NCBI RefSeq assembly: GCF_019749255.1 | Contig: NZ_JACWFH010000009.1 | Location: 186,001 to 250,000, forward strand | Direction of reading: 5' to 3' | Origin: Mesobacillus maritimus | GTDB taxonomy: Bacteria; Bacillota; Bacilli; Bacillales; Cytobacillaceae | DNA length: 64,000 bases | Shown: one piece after another, positions 19,876 to 28,222 of the stretch | Numbering within the stretch: the first letter of the stretch is position 1 | Layout of the letters: every line of letters begins with the position of its first letter | The notes under the pieces: generated by a model | Seen by the model: only the letters and a program-made list of their open reading frames with translations | Databases searched by the model: none | What the model was told of the DNA's origin: nothing | Made by a program: the position numbers and the translations under genes

Positions 19876-21159
19876 TTGTTTTACGAAGAAATGGACCGAT
19901 TTTTTTACCTTCCTGTCGGTCTGTGGCTGATTCAGATCCTAATGATTTTATTCCCTACTTTATTTTATCAGTCTTACTTCAAAAGAAAATTTCAATCTAA
20001 AACCCAGCGAAAACTTGGGCTCATTTTCATTTATGGTCTATCTATTCTGACCTGTATGGCCTTCCCAGTTTCGATTAACGAGGGCTTTATGTTGGATTTT
20101 AGATATATCCCGCTCATCCTTGGATTTCTATATGGAGGGTACCAGGTTGGCTTCCCGCTACTTGGCCTTGTGATTATGTTTCGATTCATCATTGGTGGCC
20201 CTGGGATTTACCTGACGATTCTTATATGTGTCGTGCTTCTAGTTATTTTCCAAGCTACCCTTCATAAATATGAAAAATATGATTCACAGGGAAAAAGAAC
20301 CTATGCCTTGTCTTTATTGGTGATTGCAATGGTGGCATTTGGGTTTGGCGCCCAGTTTTTTGATGATCAAATCCTCTCCGAAAGAGAATTCTTTTTATGG
20401 ATTGTATTTGCATTCTTAAATATGATCACCATGCTCGCCACACGCCATATTCATGAATCTCTTTTAGAATTAGATAAAATTAATTTTGAAGTCATTGAAT
20501 ACGAGCGAATGCATCTTCTAAGCCAGTTCTCAGTTAGTATTGCCCATAAGCTACAGAGTCCAATTCGTAAAATTCAGGATTCAGTGGAAATCCTACAAAA
20601 CACCGACCTACCAGCAAACAAGCGGTTTGTAGTAAATGAAATGAATGAGGAACTCGAAACAGCCCAAAACATTATTAATGACTATCTTGTATTGGCAAAA
20701 GAACAGCAAAATAAGAAGGCCATCTTAAATGTTCACTCTGAGCTTGAGGCTATTATTCATTCGATTCAATCGTACGCGCACATGCATAACGTTGAACTAA
20801 AGTTTTTCCCTGCTATTGACAGAGTCCTTGCGTTGAAGGGGGACCCCTCGCAGTTTCGTTATGCACTCCTAAACTTAATTAAAAATGGCATTGAAGCAAT
20901 AGAGGAAGATGGTGTCGTCGAAATCGCCGTTCATGAGATGCTAGACTCCATTTATATTTTAATTGAGGATAATGGAAAAGGGATGAGTAACGAGGAAACA
21001 AATCGTATTGGCGCTCCAACTAATTCAAAAAAGAAAAATGGGACGGGCCTTGGCACGATGGTTGCTTTTAACATTCTAAAATCAATGGCTGGTAAAATTG
21101 AAGTATCAAGCCAAGTTGGAAAAGGGACTACCTTTTCCATTATTCTCCCTAAAGCATAA
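19876..21159 (+). CDS. Membrane sensor histidine kinase, KinB-like, orphan
   Basis: A kinase of 427 residues when started at the TTG at 19876 (behind AAAGGAAGTG); KinB of B. subtilis has 428. The N-terminal half has about six membrane segments with the 5TM-LYT-like pattern RYIPLILGFLYGGYQVG. The phosphoacceptor domain reads SVSIAHKLQSPIRKIQDS, with His224 where HisKA proteins normally show HE-x-x-N-P. HATPase boxes are intact: N box LLNLIKNGIEAI, G1 IEDNGKGMS, G2 GTGLGTMVAF. No response regulator is adjacent. By architecture it could feed the sporulation phosphorelay as KinB does, but the altered H-box (Lys225 for Glu, Ser for Asn) makes kinase activity less certain. It is inserted between uvrB and csbA on the opposite strand. 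Confidence 0.8.
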   Translation: MFYEEMDRFFYLPVGLWLIQILMILFPTLFYQSYFKRKFQSKTQRKLGLIFIYGLSILTCMAFPVSINEGFMLDFRYIPLILGFLYGGYQVGFPLLGLVIMFRFIIGGPGIYLTILICVVLLVIFQATLHKYEKYDSQGKRTYALSLLVIAMVAFGFGAQFFDDQILSEREFFLWIVFAFLNMITMLATRHIHESLLELDKINFEVIEYERMHLLSQFSVSIAHKLQSPIRKIQDSVEILQNTDLPANKRFVVNEMNEELETAQNIINDYLVLAKEQQNKKAILNVHSELEAIIHSIQSYAHMHNVELKFFPAIDRVLALKGDPSQFRYALLNLIKNGIEAIEEDGVVEIAVHEMLDSIYILIEDNGKGMSNEETNRIGAPTNSKKKNGTGLGTMVAFNILKSMAGKIEVSSQVGKGTTFSIILPKA

Positions 21160-21169
21160 AAGATAGCAG

Positions 21170-21208
21170 TAACTGTGCCGGACTCGTCTCCAGCACAGTT
21201 ATTTTTTT
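21170..21208 (+). terminator. Terminator of the kinase gene
   Basis: Arms AACTGTGC-GG and CC-GCACAGTT with a short loop and seven T on the plus strand. The hairpin overlaps the csbA stop codon and may serve both convergent genes. Confidence 0.75.
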
Positions 21209-21426
21209 GGCGCTTTCCGATGAACCAATTTATTAGCAAAATAAAATCCAACGGTTAATGAGAACGCATCAATAATGATTAAAGGCATGGTATCCGTATA
21301 ACCTCTATAGACAGAAGCGGCAATTAAGGCCACTGATAGCAATAGTCCGAGGTAATGATTATAAACAACTCTAGTAAAAAACACGACAATCATTCCTGGT
21401 AAAAGCAACGCTAGAATATATTTCAT
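21199..21426 (-). CDS. csbA: CsbA family small membrane protein
   Basis: A 75-residue protein with three hydrophobic segments (LALLLPGMIVVFF, LGLLLSVALIAASVYRG, IDAFSLTVGFYFANKL) and a basic tail. FTRVVYNHYLGL matches CsbA of B. subtilis, a SigB-dependent protein of unknown function encoded upstream of uvrB there. The ATG at 21426 (MKYILALL) is preferred over longer in-frame starts, whose extra residues are polar and not family-like. No complete SigB promoter is obvious upstream. In this genome the kinase gene separates it from uvrB. Confidence 0.85.
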   Translation of the reverse strand: MKYILALLLPGMIVVFFTRVVYNHYLGLLLSVALIAASVYRGYTDTMPLIIIDAFSLTVGFYFANKLVHRKAPKK

Positions 21427-21552
21427 CTCTACTATGCACCTTTCCCCGACCGCCCTATCATATGTTGACGAACAATCTTTGTTACCATTTAGCATAGCTG
21501 TTTTCTTTTTACCAGACAAGAAATTATTCTTTAAACTAAGTAATGTGGACTT

Positions 21553-22095
21553 CTATATCCTTTCATAACATACAGAGGCAACCGAGCCTGCTATAAAGAT
21601 GGTTAAAGTTGAAAAAAGCAAACTTTCAAGTCCAAGGGTTGGATAGCCTAATAAAACAATCACTCCATCAATTAGAAAGATTACTAGTCCAATATTCAAG
21701 GGAGTCGCCTTTGAAATAAAATAAGCTAATAAATCTGTCCCACCCGTGCTTGTCTTATATCGAAGCATCAAACCCACTCCGACGCCACTTATTGCTCCTC
21801 CTAGCATTGAACTTAACCAAATCGGAAGGGAAAAATGGTACTCTAACGGAGCAAGTACATCAATAAAAAAAGCGGTCACAATCATTCCTTGAAAGCTACC
21901 ATAAAACTGCCTTCTATCATTGAACCATGCGTAAATGCTTAGTGGCACACTAAGAATAGCGGTCCATAAGCCTGTCCGGAACTCAAAATAGTAATGAAGA
22001 ATTAAGGCTATGCCTACAATTCCCCCATCTAGTAGATGATGAGGAACCAAAAAACCATTAATGGCTGTCCCAATTAACACACTACCTGTAATCAT
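21553..22095 (-). CDS. Short YitT/DUF161 family membrane protein
   Basis: A 180-residue protein with five or six hydrophobic segments and the YitT signatures NGFLVPHHLLDGGIVGIALIL and TSTGGTDLLAYFISK. The C-terminal DUF2179 domain found in YvjA (same window, 38350-39210) is absent. The ATG at 22095 is the only canonical start after an in-frame stop at 22126-22128, but it has no ribosome binding site; GAGGTG lies upstream at a spacing that would suit a non-canonical ATC at 22116. The gene may use a rare start or be slightly degraded at its 5' end. Function of the family is unknown. Confidence 0.7.
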   Translation of the reverse strand: MITGSVLIGTAINGFLVPHHLLDGGIVGIALILHYYFEFRTGLWTAILSVPLSIYAWFNDRRQFYGSFQGMIVTAFFIDVLAPLEYHFSLPIWLSSMLGGAISGVGVGLMLRYKTSTGGTDLLAYFISKATPLNIGLVIFLIDGVIVLLGYPTLGLESLLFSTLTIFIAGSVASVCYERI

Positions 22096-22224
22096 AGCTG
22101 CAAACTTAACAACGATTTTAACACCTCATTCCAAAAAGAAAAGCGTAAGTGGCATGTTCAGCGGGCGTATAGCCTGGAGCAAGACTAGTTTATTAGTCGA
22201 AACTTTTATCCCTTTTTCAAGAGC

Positions 22225-22256
22225 AAAAAAAGCTACCATTATACATATGGTAGCAG
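22225..22256 (-). terminator. Terminator of the HemD-like gene
   Basis: Arms GCTACCAT and ATGGTAGC with a loop of 7 bases and, on the minus strand, a run of seven T. Confidence 0.8.
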
Positions 22257-22284
22257 TGAAAAAAATATTCATTGTAGACTCGAC

Positions 22285-23103
22285 TTATATGGTGGACTTG
22301 GCCTCTGCATAGAAGTTCTCCAAAGCGATAATAGCACTTCCCATCCGTTCTACTTCTGGAACGACGATTCTTTCAATTCCTTCATCTCTTAAAGCGGCGG
22401 CTGTAACCTTGCCGACCGCAAGTGCAACCACATTCGTTGCAAATGCTTCTAAGACTGCGTCGAGCTGGCCTGATTCCCGAGCGAACGAAAAAAGGAACCT
22501 TGCTTGCGGGGTACTCGTAAAGTTAACGGCATCCACTTTCCCAGATATGATTTCCTGAACCAATTGATCAAGCACTTCTTGCTGGGGCGGAATATGCTGA
22601 TATGGTAAGATTTCCTTGTACGCCGCTTGCTGTTCTTGTAAAAAGGAAATTAGTTTTGGTGCAGGGTCTCCATGCAATTGCAGTGCTACCTTCTCCTGTT
22701 TAGTTAGGTGTGCAGATAAGGCTCGCACTAAACCTGCCGTACTCCCATCATCATCTCGAACAACCGGCGTAATTCCTAACTTTTTTAACATATTTACTGT
22801 TTTATAGCCGCGTGCCGCGACCTTTGCTTGGCCAATAGCATGGAGAAACTCTTTGCCTACTCCCATTTTCTCAGCAGTTTTATATAAGGTTTCGGTTCCA
22901 ATCCCTGTCGTAAAAATAAACCAGTCATACTTTCCGGCCACTAGTTCGCGAAGGTCATCCTCTAGTCTGGAATCATCAAGAAAAACTGTCCCCTGCGCCG
23001 GGCGTACAAGTGGCGTACCGCCTAAATTTGTAATGATTTTACTAATTTCCTCGAGTTTGCGTGAACCTGCTAAGGCAATTGTTTTCCCTTCTAGCCTTTT
23101 CAT
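22285..23103 (-). CDS. Uroporphyrinogen-III synthase (HemD) family protein, stand-alone
   Basis: A 272-residue protein with the two-lobed HemD pattern: KTIALAGSRKLEEISKIITNLGG at the N terminus, DWFIFTTGIGTETL in the first lobe, and DAVNFTSTPQARFLF and VVALAVGKVTAAALRDEGI in the second. HemD closes hydroxymethylbilane to uroporphyrinogen III. In Bacillus the housekeeping hemD is in the hemAXCDBL operon, which is not here, so this is probably a paralogue of unproven activity. It has its own terminator and no haem genes around it. Confidence 0.8.
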   Translation of the reverse strand: MKRLEGKTIALAGSRKLEEISKIITNLGGTPLVRPAQGTVFLDDSRLEDDLRELVAGKYDWFIFTTGIGTETLYKTAEKMGVGKEFLHAIGQAKVAARGYKTVNMLKKLGITPVVRDDDGSTAGLVRALSAHLTKQEKVALQLHGDPAPKLISFLQEQQAAYKEILPYQHIPPQQEVLDQLVQEIISGKVDAVNFTSTPQARFLFSFARESGQLDAVLEAFATNVVALAVGKVTAAALRDEGIERIVVPEVERMGSAIIALENFYAEAKSTI

Positions 23104-23207
23104 TTTCCTCCCCCATTCTGGTCGTCTTTTTCATTACTATACCATTTTTAGCGTCATTCTTCTTTTATGGTAATAAGAAATAAGCAATGCAAATTATCAG
23201 AGCAAAA

Positions 23208-23247
23208 TAAAAAACCGACTTCCAAAATGACGGAAATCGGTTTTTTA
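23208..23247. terminator. Hairpin terminator after the OsmC gene
   Basis: Arms AAAACCGACTTCC and GGAAATCGGTTTT around an 8-base loop, with T-runs on both strands. On the minus strand it lies just after the OsmC stop codon. Confidence 0.8.
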
Positions 23248-23257
23248 CCTTTAGAGA

Positions 23258-23683
23258 TTAAAGTGGAGTTTCGCCCTTTACTCCATTAATAGAATAACTT
23301 GCTGTGATATTTGCGCTTAGGGAGTGTGAAACAGAGCAATATTTATCCTTTGACAATTGGATCGCTCGAATCACTTTATCCTCCGGTAATTCACCTTCTA
23401 AACTATAGTGAATATGTATATCGGTAAAGCGTTTTGGGTGGTCATCTGCGCGGTCTCCATGCACTTCCATTTTAAATGAAGATGGTTCTAATCTCATTTT
23501 TGTGAGGATGGAGATAATATCGATTCCTGTGCAACCGGCTACTGCATTTAGTAGCAACTCCGTTGGTCTTGGACCTGTATTTTCGCCACCAATCTCTTGA
23601 GCAGCATCCATTTTGATCTGATGTCCTGAAGCTGTTTCGCTTGAAAAAGCCATTTTATCGTTCCAATTAATGGTTAAATCCAT
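23258..23683 (-). CDS. OsmC family peroxidase-like protein
   Basis: A 141-residue protein of the OsmC/Ohr fold, whose members reduce organic hydroperoxides through two cysteines. The first Cys is in NAVAGCTGIDIISIL and the second in KDKYCSVSHSL. NTGPRPTELLLNAVAGC is the family core segment. The ATG at 23683 is chosen; AAAGGAG lies 11 bases before it and the longer TTG start begins on that same sequence. It lies next to cysK in a block of redox genes. It is closer to the YhfA-like branch than to Ohr, by length and the TGPRP motif, but this is a judgement by eye. Confidence 0.85.
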   Translation of the reverse strand: MDLTINWNDKMAFSSETASGHQIKMDAAQEIGGENTGPRPTELLLNAVAGCTGIDIISILTKMRLEPSSFKMEVHGDRADDHPKRFTDIHIHYSLEGELPEDKVIRAIQLSKDKYCSVSHSLSANITASYSINGVKGETPL

Positions 23684-23737
23684 TGTAATTCCAACTCCTT
23701 TCAATTCTCTACTTACTTGCTAGACTTAATCCCCCTA

Positions 23738-24661
23738 TTAACTAGGAAATAAGTCAGAGGAAAGGTATCTTTCACCAGTATCTGGAGCTATAGATAGGAC
23801 TCTTGCTGTTGCTGGTAATTGCTTAGCAATTTCTACAGCAAAGTGAGCAGAAGCAGCACCTGACGCTCCAACGAAGATTCCCTCTTCAGCCGCTAAACGG
23901 CGAGCCATTGTCTGTGCATCTTCATCTTTGATATGTAAAATTTCATCGTATACTTCGTGGTTTAAAATTTTCGGGATAAAGCCCGGGCCAGTACCTGGAA
24001 TTTTATGCGGTCCTGGTTGACCTCCAGACAAAACAGGAGAACCAGCTGGCTCAACCACGTAAATTTTAAGATTAGGGATATGCTTTTTTAATTCCTCTCC
24101 AACTCCTGTAACGGTTCCGCCAGTACCAGCGGTTAGAACGAGGGCATCTAATTTCCCTTCAAACGCTTCTAAAATCTCAACAGCTGTTGTTTCACGATGT
24201 GCATCTGCATTGGCATTATTTTCAAACTGCATCGGAATAAAGCTATTTGGTAGGTCTTCAGCTAAACGGTTTGCTTGGTCAATTGCTCCTTGCATCCGTA
24301 AATCCGCGGGCGTTAAATGCACTTCCGCTCCATAGGCCTTCAATATTTTCACTCGTTCGGCCGTTGCATTTGCTGGCATTGTGATGATGCAGCGGTAACC
24401 TTTAACGGCACAAACCATCGCAATCCCAATTCCTGTATTCCCCGAAGTGGGCTCAATTACGGTGCTTTTTCCAGGAATAAGCTTTCCTTCTGCTTCAGCT
24501 GTTTCAATCATATTGATTGAAGCACGGTCTTTCACACTTCCCCCTGGATTAAAAGACTCGAGCTTTACATATACTTCCCCACCAGTTGGTTCGGGGATCT
24601 TATTCATTTTTACGATTGGAGTTTTCCCAATTAAATCTAAAATGGAGCTATATAATTTCAT
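23738..24661 (-). CDS. cysK: Cysteine synthase A family (O-acetylserine sulfhydrylase)
   Basis: A PLP enzyme making cysteine from O-acetylserine and sulfide. 307 residues when begun at MKLYSSILDLIGKTP (24661). The PLP lysine is K44 in GGSVKDRAS. The substrate loop TSGNTG lies at 72-77, and the phosphate-binding GTGGTVTGVG follows in the middle. All catalytic segments are intact. Bacillus genomes often hold more than one such gene (CysK, YtkP, MccA), so the exact paralogue is uncertain. No S-box or CymR-type operator was recognised upstream. Confidence 0.88.
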   Translation of the reverse strand: MKLYSSILDLIGKTPIVKMNKIPEPTGGEVYVKLESFNPGGSVKDRASINMIETAEAEGKLIPGKSTVIEPTSGNTGIGIAMVCAVKGYRCIITMPANATAERVKILKAYGAEVHLTPADLRMQGAIDQANRLAEDLPNSFIPMQFENNANADAHRETTAVEILEAFEGKLDALVLTAGTGGTVTGVGEELKKHIPNLKIYVVEPAGSPVLSGGQPGPHKIPGTGPGFIPKILNHEVYDEILHIKDEDAQTMARRLAAEEGIFVGASGAASAHFAVEIAKQLPATARVLSIAPDTGERYLSSDLFPS

Positions 24662-24778
24662 CTTTTTCCAACCTTTCAATCTTTATATAGGGTAAAATCC
24701 CCCATAATAGCGCCGATTACTCAGAACGCCAATGAATCCTTTTTATTTAGTTTTTCATAATAGGTCCTATTTTTCAAA

Positions 24779-24812
24779 GAAAATGACCCATCACCTCAGT
24801 AGAGTGGGTCTC
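24779..24812 (-). terminator. Terminator after the small membrane protein gene
   Basis: On the minus strand GACCCA and TGGGTC arms enclose about 14 bases and are followed by ATTTTCTTT. Confidence 0.6.
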
Positions 24813-25007
24813 TTAGACAAACCACTTAATATAAACACCGACCGCAATAAATGAAAAAAGGATAACCACAACATAAATTAGGGTTAAGTTTGTCGTATTC
24901 CGCTTTGTTGCATTACGATAATCTTCGTCACCTTTTCCAGCTAAAAATAGTGTTCCTACGATGGCAATAAGGAGTATAACAAGGACAATTATGATGGATA
25001 AACTCAT
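24813..25007 (-). CDS. Small two-helix membrane protein of unknown function
   Basis: 64 residues with hydrophobic segments at 3-23 (IIIVLVILLIAIVGTLFLAG) and about 43-62 (LIYVVVILFSFIAVGVYI), joined by a polar hydrophilic loop (KGDEDYRNATKRNTTN). GGAGGGGAG stands before the ATG and a terminator follows, so it looks like a real monocistronic gene or the end of the sasA transcript. Not recognised as a member of a named family. Confidence 0.6.
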   Translation of the reverse strand: MSLSIIIVLVILLIAIVGTLFLAGKGDEDYRNATKRNTTNLTLIYVVVILFSFIAVGVYIKWFV

Positions 25008-25048
25008 GCTCTCCCCTCCAAACCCATGATTGTAACAGGGGGTACCCC

Positions 25049-25810
25049 CTAGTAATCTGTTTCTTTTTTTGTTTGACCAATAAATTTTAAAAGTCTTAGC
25101 GGCAATGCCATATGTTCTTCATTCACATTAATTAACATTGCTTCTTCTTCAAGCTGGTCCTTTTCCTTAAAAATATTGATATCTCTGTTGATCCGCTCCA
25201 TCTTAACATCCAATTCAGCAGCCGTTGTTGCTGCTTCTTTCAATTCATTCAGCAGGCTTTGTGGAACTTCTTTATTATATTTATAAAAAATTTTATGCTC
25301 GAGGCTGGCCCAGAAATCCATCGCAATGGTCCGAATTTGGATTTCAACAGGAATGAGTTGTTCTCCATCCGACATGAACACAGGGATTTCGAGGATAAGA
25401 TGAAGACTCCGGTACCCGTTTGGCTTTGGGTTTTTAATGTAGTCCTTACTATCCAATAGTTTAATATCTTTTTGCGTTTGAAGCATCTCACTAATTTTAT
25501 AAATGTCCGAAACAAAAGAACAGGTAACCCTAATCCCGGCAATATCCTTTATATTTTCCTGAATCGAATCCAATGAAAGATCGAGATTTTTTCGCTGAAC
25601 TTTTTTTAAAATGCTTTCAGGTGACTTTACCCGTGATTTGACATGCTCAATCGGATTATAGTCATGAATATAATTAAATTCGTCCTTAAGGATATTAATT
25701 TTCGTATTCATTTCATCTAAAGCAAATTTATAGGCCATCATAAATCGAGTTAATTCAATTTTCAAAGCCTTCATGTCAGTTAGACTTACGTTTCTCTTCA
25801 AGTAATACAT
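25049..25810 (-). CDS. sasA: Small alarmone synthetase, SasA/RelP type (YwaC-like)
   Basis: Synthesises (p)ppGpp from ATP and GDP/GTP; a single-domain enzyme without the HD hydrolase domain. About 250 residues. The RelA/SpoT synthetase signatures are present: NPIEHVKSRVKSPESILKK (52-70), DIAGIRVTCSF (89-99), KPNGYRSLHLIL (129-140) and EIQIRTIAMDFWASLEHK (156-173). Overall it resembles YwaC closely. The N-terminal start is ambiguous (25810 or the Met at 25774); the longer form overlaps the upstream TVP38 gene. YwaC in B. subtilis is induced by cell-wall stress (SigM, SigW); no such promoter was identified. Confidence 0.9.
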   Translation of the reverse strand: MYYLKRNVSLTDMKALKIELTRFMMAYKFALDEMNTKINILKDEFNYIHDYNPIEHVKSRVKSPESILKKVQRKNLDLSLDSIQENIKDIAGIRVTCSFVSDIYKISEMLQTQKDIKLLDSKDYIKNPKPNGYRSLHLILEIPVFMSDGEQLIPVEIQIRTIAMDFWASLEHKIFYKYNKEVPQSLLNELKEAATTAAELDVKMERINRDINIFKEKDQLEEEAMLINVNEEHMALPLRLLKFIGQTKKETDY

Positions 25811-26537
25811 CTTCTTTCTCTGTTTGGATAGTTTCTTCTAGGTGATGCTTTGACCTTGTTTTTTGACGATAAACTCTTCTGATTCCAAGGAAAAGAGTAA
25901 TACAAAGGAACAAAATCATCCCTATCTCATATTCATTCAAATTAATGGACAGAATTCCTGCAGGGATAAGGGCAAGGACGATAAAAAAAAGGAAGTTCCC
26001 TAACATCGTCCCGAATAAAAAATGTTTAAAACGGATTGCGGTTACCCCTGCTAAGATATTGATTAGACTCGTTGGGACAAACGGAAAAATCCGCGCATGA
26101 AACACATAGGCAAATCCACGTTTCTCAATATTCGTTAGGTTTTCTGAACGAAAGCGGTTTAGTAACCGGTCCTTAAAGAGGTATCTTACGGAAATAAAAA
26201 CCAATACAGCAGCAATGATACTAGTCAGCCAACTCCACAAAAATCCATAAACAATCCCAAATAGAGTGATGTTAATGGTAATGACTAAGATAAGGGGGAT
26301 AATGGTAAAACTGTTTTGAATCACCATAATGATGCCCATAATCACGTACGCCTTTAGTAGATTATCTGCGAAGTGGGACCTGATCGTATCCATGTCCCCT
26401 TCAAGAATCAAATGAAATAAGTCCCGGTTAAAAATAAATAAAAAGAAAAAGGTTACCAACAGCGTAATCGCAAATAGAAATTTTAATTTTACCTTGTTGT
26501 CCTTATTAAAGGTTAGTTTGCCCCATTTATTATTCAT
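25776..26537 (-). CDS. TVP38/TMEM64 (VTT domain) membrane protein
   Basis: About 253 residues with six hydrophobic segments. The VTT/SNARE-associated core is visible in AYVFHARIFPFVPTSLINILAGVTAIRFKHFLFGTMLGN. Members of this family (DedA-related) move lipids across membranes; the substrate here is not known. The start at 26537 (MNNKWGKLTFN) follows AGGGTGATT; longer starts exist at 26555 and 26594. Its 3' end overlaps the sasA 5' end, suggesting joint expression. Confidence 0.8.
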   Translation of the reverse strand: MNNKWGKLTFNKDNKVKLKFLFAITLLVTFFFLFIFNRDLFHLILEGDMDTIRSHFADNLLKAYVIMGIIMVIQNSFTIIPLILVITINITLFGIVYGFLWSWLTSIIAAVLVFISVRYLFKDRLLNRFRSENLTNIEKRGFAYVFHARIFPFVPTSLINILAGVTAIRFKHFLFGTMLGNFLFFIVLALIPAGILSINLNEYEIGMILFLCITLFLGIRRVYRQKTRSKHHLEETIQTEKEDVLLEEKRKSN

Positions 26538-26755
26538 AATCACCCTATTCTCCATCTTAAAATGATGTCTCTCCCATAATGATGCCTTTAACATAGAGTT
26601 TCCTGAAACTTTAAGATGAGTAGAAATTATTAGAGGAAGTTAGTAGTTGCGTTTAGAAAATGGCATAGTGGCAATACTCAAAAACTCAAATAGATCATAA
26701 TAATTATCTCATTAAACAAAGTTGGAGGGCAAGGAAATTCACCTGATCAGCAAGA

Positions 26756-26790
26756 CCAAAAAGGAAGGACATTCAGTTGCCCTTCCTCTA
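26756..26790 (-). terminator. Terminator of the MhqD-like gene
   Basis: On the minus strand GGAAGG and CCTTCC arms with a 12-base loop followed by TTTTTGG. Confidence 0.7.
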
Positions 26791-26813
26791 CGAATTCTGA
26801 TATATAATAGTGG

Positions 26814-27419
26814 CTAAAAGTTATTTTTATACCACTTTTCAGCAGCATCCACTTCCCCAAAAGTTAATTGGTGCCCATGGTTCTCCCAATGCAATTGCAC
26901 TGACGCATTCGCCTTTTCTAATAATGACTTTAACTCTTCAGATTCCTGTGCAGGGCAAATCGGATCGTTAGTTCCTGCCCCAATAAAGACCGGCTTCCCA
27001 CATAGATCTGGCAATTGAATGCCGCGGCGAGGGACCATCGGATGGTGTAAAATAGCTCCACGTAAAGCATCCTGGTAGTGGAACATAAGACTTCCAGCTA
27101 TATTCGCCCCGTTCGAGTAGCCTATTGCAACAATGTTTTGCCTGTCGAACTTGTATTCTACTGCTGCTTGGTCAAGAAACTCATTTAGTTCATTGGTACG
27201 GAAAACTAAATCTTCCTCATCGAATACCCCTTCAGCTAAGCGTCTAAAGAACCTCGGCATACCGTTCTCAAGAACATTGCCTCGCACGCTTAGTACAGCT
27301 GCGTTTTCATCAATTCTTCCTGCAAGTGGCAGTAGGTCCTGTTCATTCCCACCAGTCCCGTGTAGCAATAATAATGTGGGTCTTGACGGGTCATTTGGTT
27401 TCTGAAAAAGATGTTTCAT
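26814..27419 (-). CDS. mhqD: Alpha/beta hydrolase, MhqD-like carboxylesterase/phospholipase
   Basis: A 201-residue esterase of the phospholipase/carboxylesterase family. The nucleophile elbow is GYSNG with S102; D152 (GAGTNDPICP) and H183 (NHGHQLTF) complete a triad, and the oxyanion segment is LLLLHGTGGNEQDLLPLA. It strongly resembles MhqD (YodD) of B. subtilis, part of the MhqR-controlled response to quinones and other electrophiles. The ATG at 27419 follows GGGAGG at normal spacing. It stands 33 bp after the flavin reductase gene, probably one transcript. The gene symbol is by resemblance; no MhqR gene is present. Confidence 0.82.
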   Translation of the reverse strand: MKHLFQKPNDPSRPTLLLLHGTGGNEQDLLPLAGRIDENAAVLSVRGNVLENGMPRFFRRLAEGVFDEEDLVFRTNELNEFLDQAAVEYKFDRQNIVAIGYSNGANIAGSLMFHYQDALRGAILHHPMVPRRGIQLPDLCGKPVFIGAGTNDPICPAQESEELKSLLEKANASVQLHWENHGHQLTFGEVDAAEKWYKNNF

Positions 27420-27452
27420 GCTCAATTCCTCCCAACCTCCATTAGAGGTTTT

Positions 27453-28049
27453 TTATTTTGGTCGTGTGATTGTAAAAGTTTCACCAATCTTTGCATAGTC
27501 ATTACCTGCTAATCGGCTGACCGCAGCTAGGCCAGTAGGGTCGATTTTCCCTTGTTCATAAATTGCTTCATCGATATGGAACTGAACGATTCTACCGATA
27601 ATTAAGTCAGTCGTGCCAGCTACTTCTATAGCCTGCTCTAAGACGCATTCCATTCTGATCTTTGATTCCATGACTCCGGGCACGGAGATTTCTGTACTTG
27701 GTACAGGTGACAGCTTGGCCAAGTCAATCTCACTTTGCTCAGGCGGGAGACTTGCTGCTGTTTCATTGATTTTATCCACATTATCTTCATCTACAATATG
27801 AATGACGAATTCTTTCGTTTCAAGGATATTTCGTGCCGTATCTTTTTGCTTGCCACCTGAACGCTGAATCGACATTGAAACCATCGGAGGATTCGCAGAA
27901 ACGATATTAAAATAACTGAAGGGTGCACCATTTAACACCCCTGCCTGCGACAAGGTCGTTACAAAGGCAATCGGTCTCGGAATAATACTTCCAATCAACA
28001 GTTTATAATTTTCTCTCTCGGTATTACTTGAAGGGTCAATCGTCAGCAA
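27453..28049 (-). CDS. Flavin reductase family protein (FMN-binding split barrel)
   Basis: 198 residues of the flavin reductase-like FMN-binding family, with the conserved IGSIIPRPIAFVTTLS opening, NGAPFSYFNIVSANPPMVSM and KDTARNILETKEFVIHIV. Such enzymes reduce FMN or act as small flavoprotein oxidoreductases; the substrate is not known. It starts with a TTG (28047-28049), supported by AAGGAGGG seven bases upstream. It heads a two-gene unit with the MhqD-like esterase. Confidence 0.85.
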   Translation of the reverse strand: MLTIDPSSNTERENYKLLIGSIIPRPIAFVTTLSQAGVLNGAPFSYFNIVSANPPMVSMSIQRSGGKQKDTARNILETKEFVIHIVDEDNVDKINETAASLPPEQSEIDLAKLSPVPSTEISVPGVMESKIRMECVLEQAIEVAGTTDLIIGRIVQFHIDEAIYEQGKIDPTGLAAVSRLAGNDYAKIGETFTITRPK

Positions 28050-28162
28050 GGGAATACCCTCCTTCTAGTTTTTCCTTATATTCTCTCATTTCAGTTGGAA
28101 ATAGTATATCAATTAGCCTTATTAAAATGCCTCTAAATGAACAGACTATTTTCACCTACGCG

Positions 28163-28197
28163 AAAAAGCCAAGGGTTAATGATAACAGCCTTGACTT
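28163..28197 (-). terminator. Terminator of the PAS-STAS gene
   Basis: On the minus strand AAGTCAAGG pairs with CCTTGGCTT (one G-T pair) across 14 bases and is followed by TTTTCG. Confidence 0.6.
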
Positions 28198-28222
28198 AGA
28201 AATTAGTATTCACTTTTTTTCA

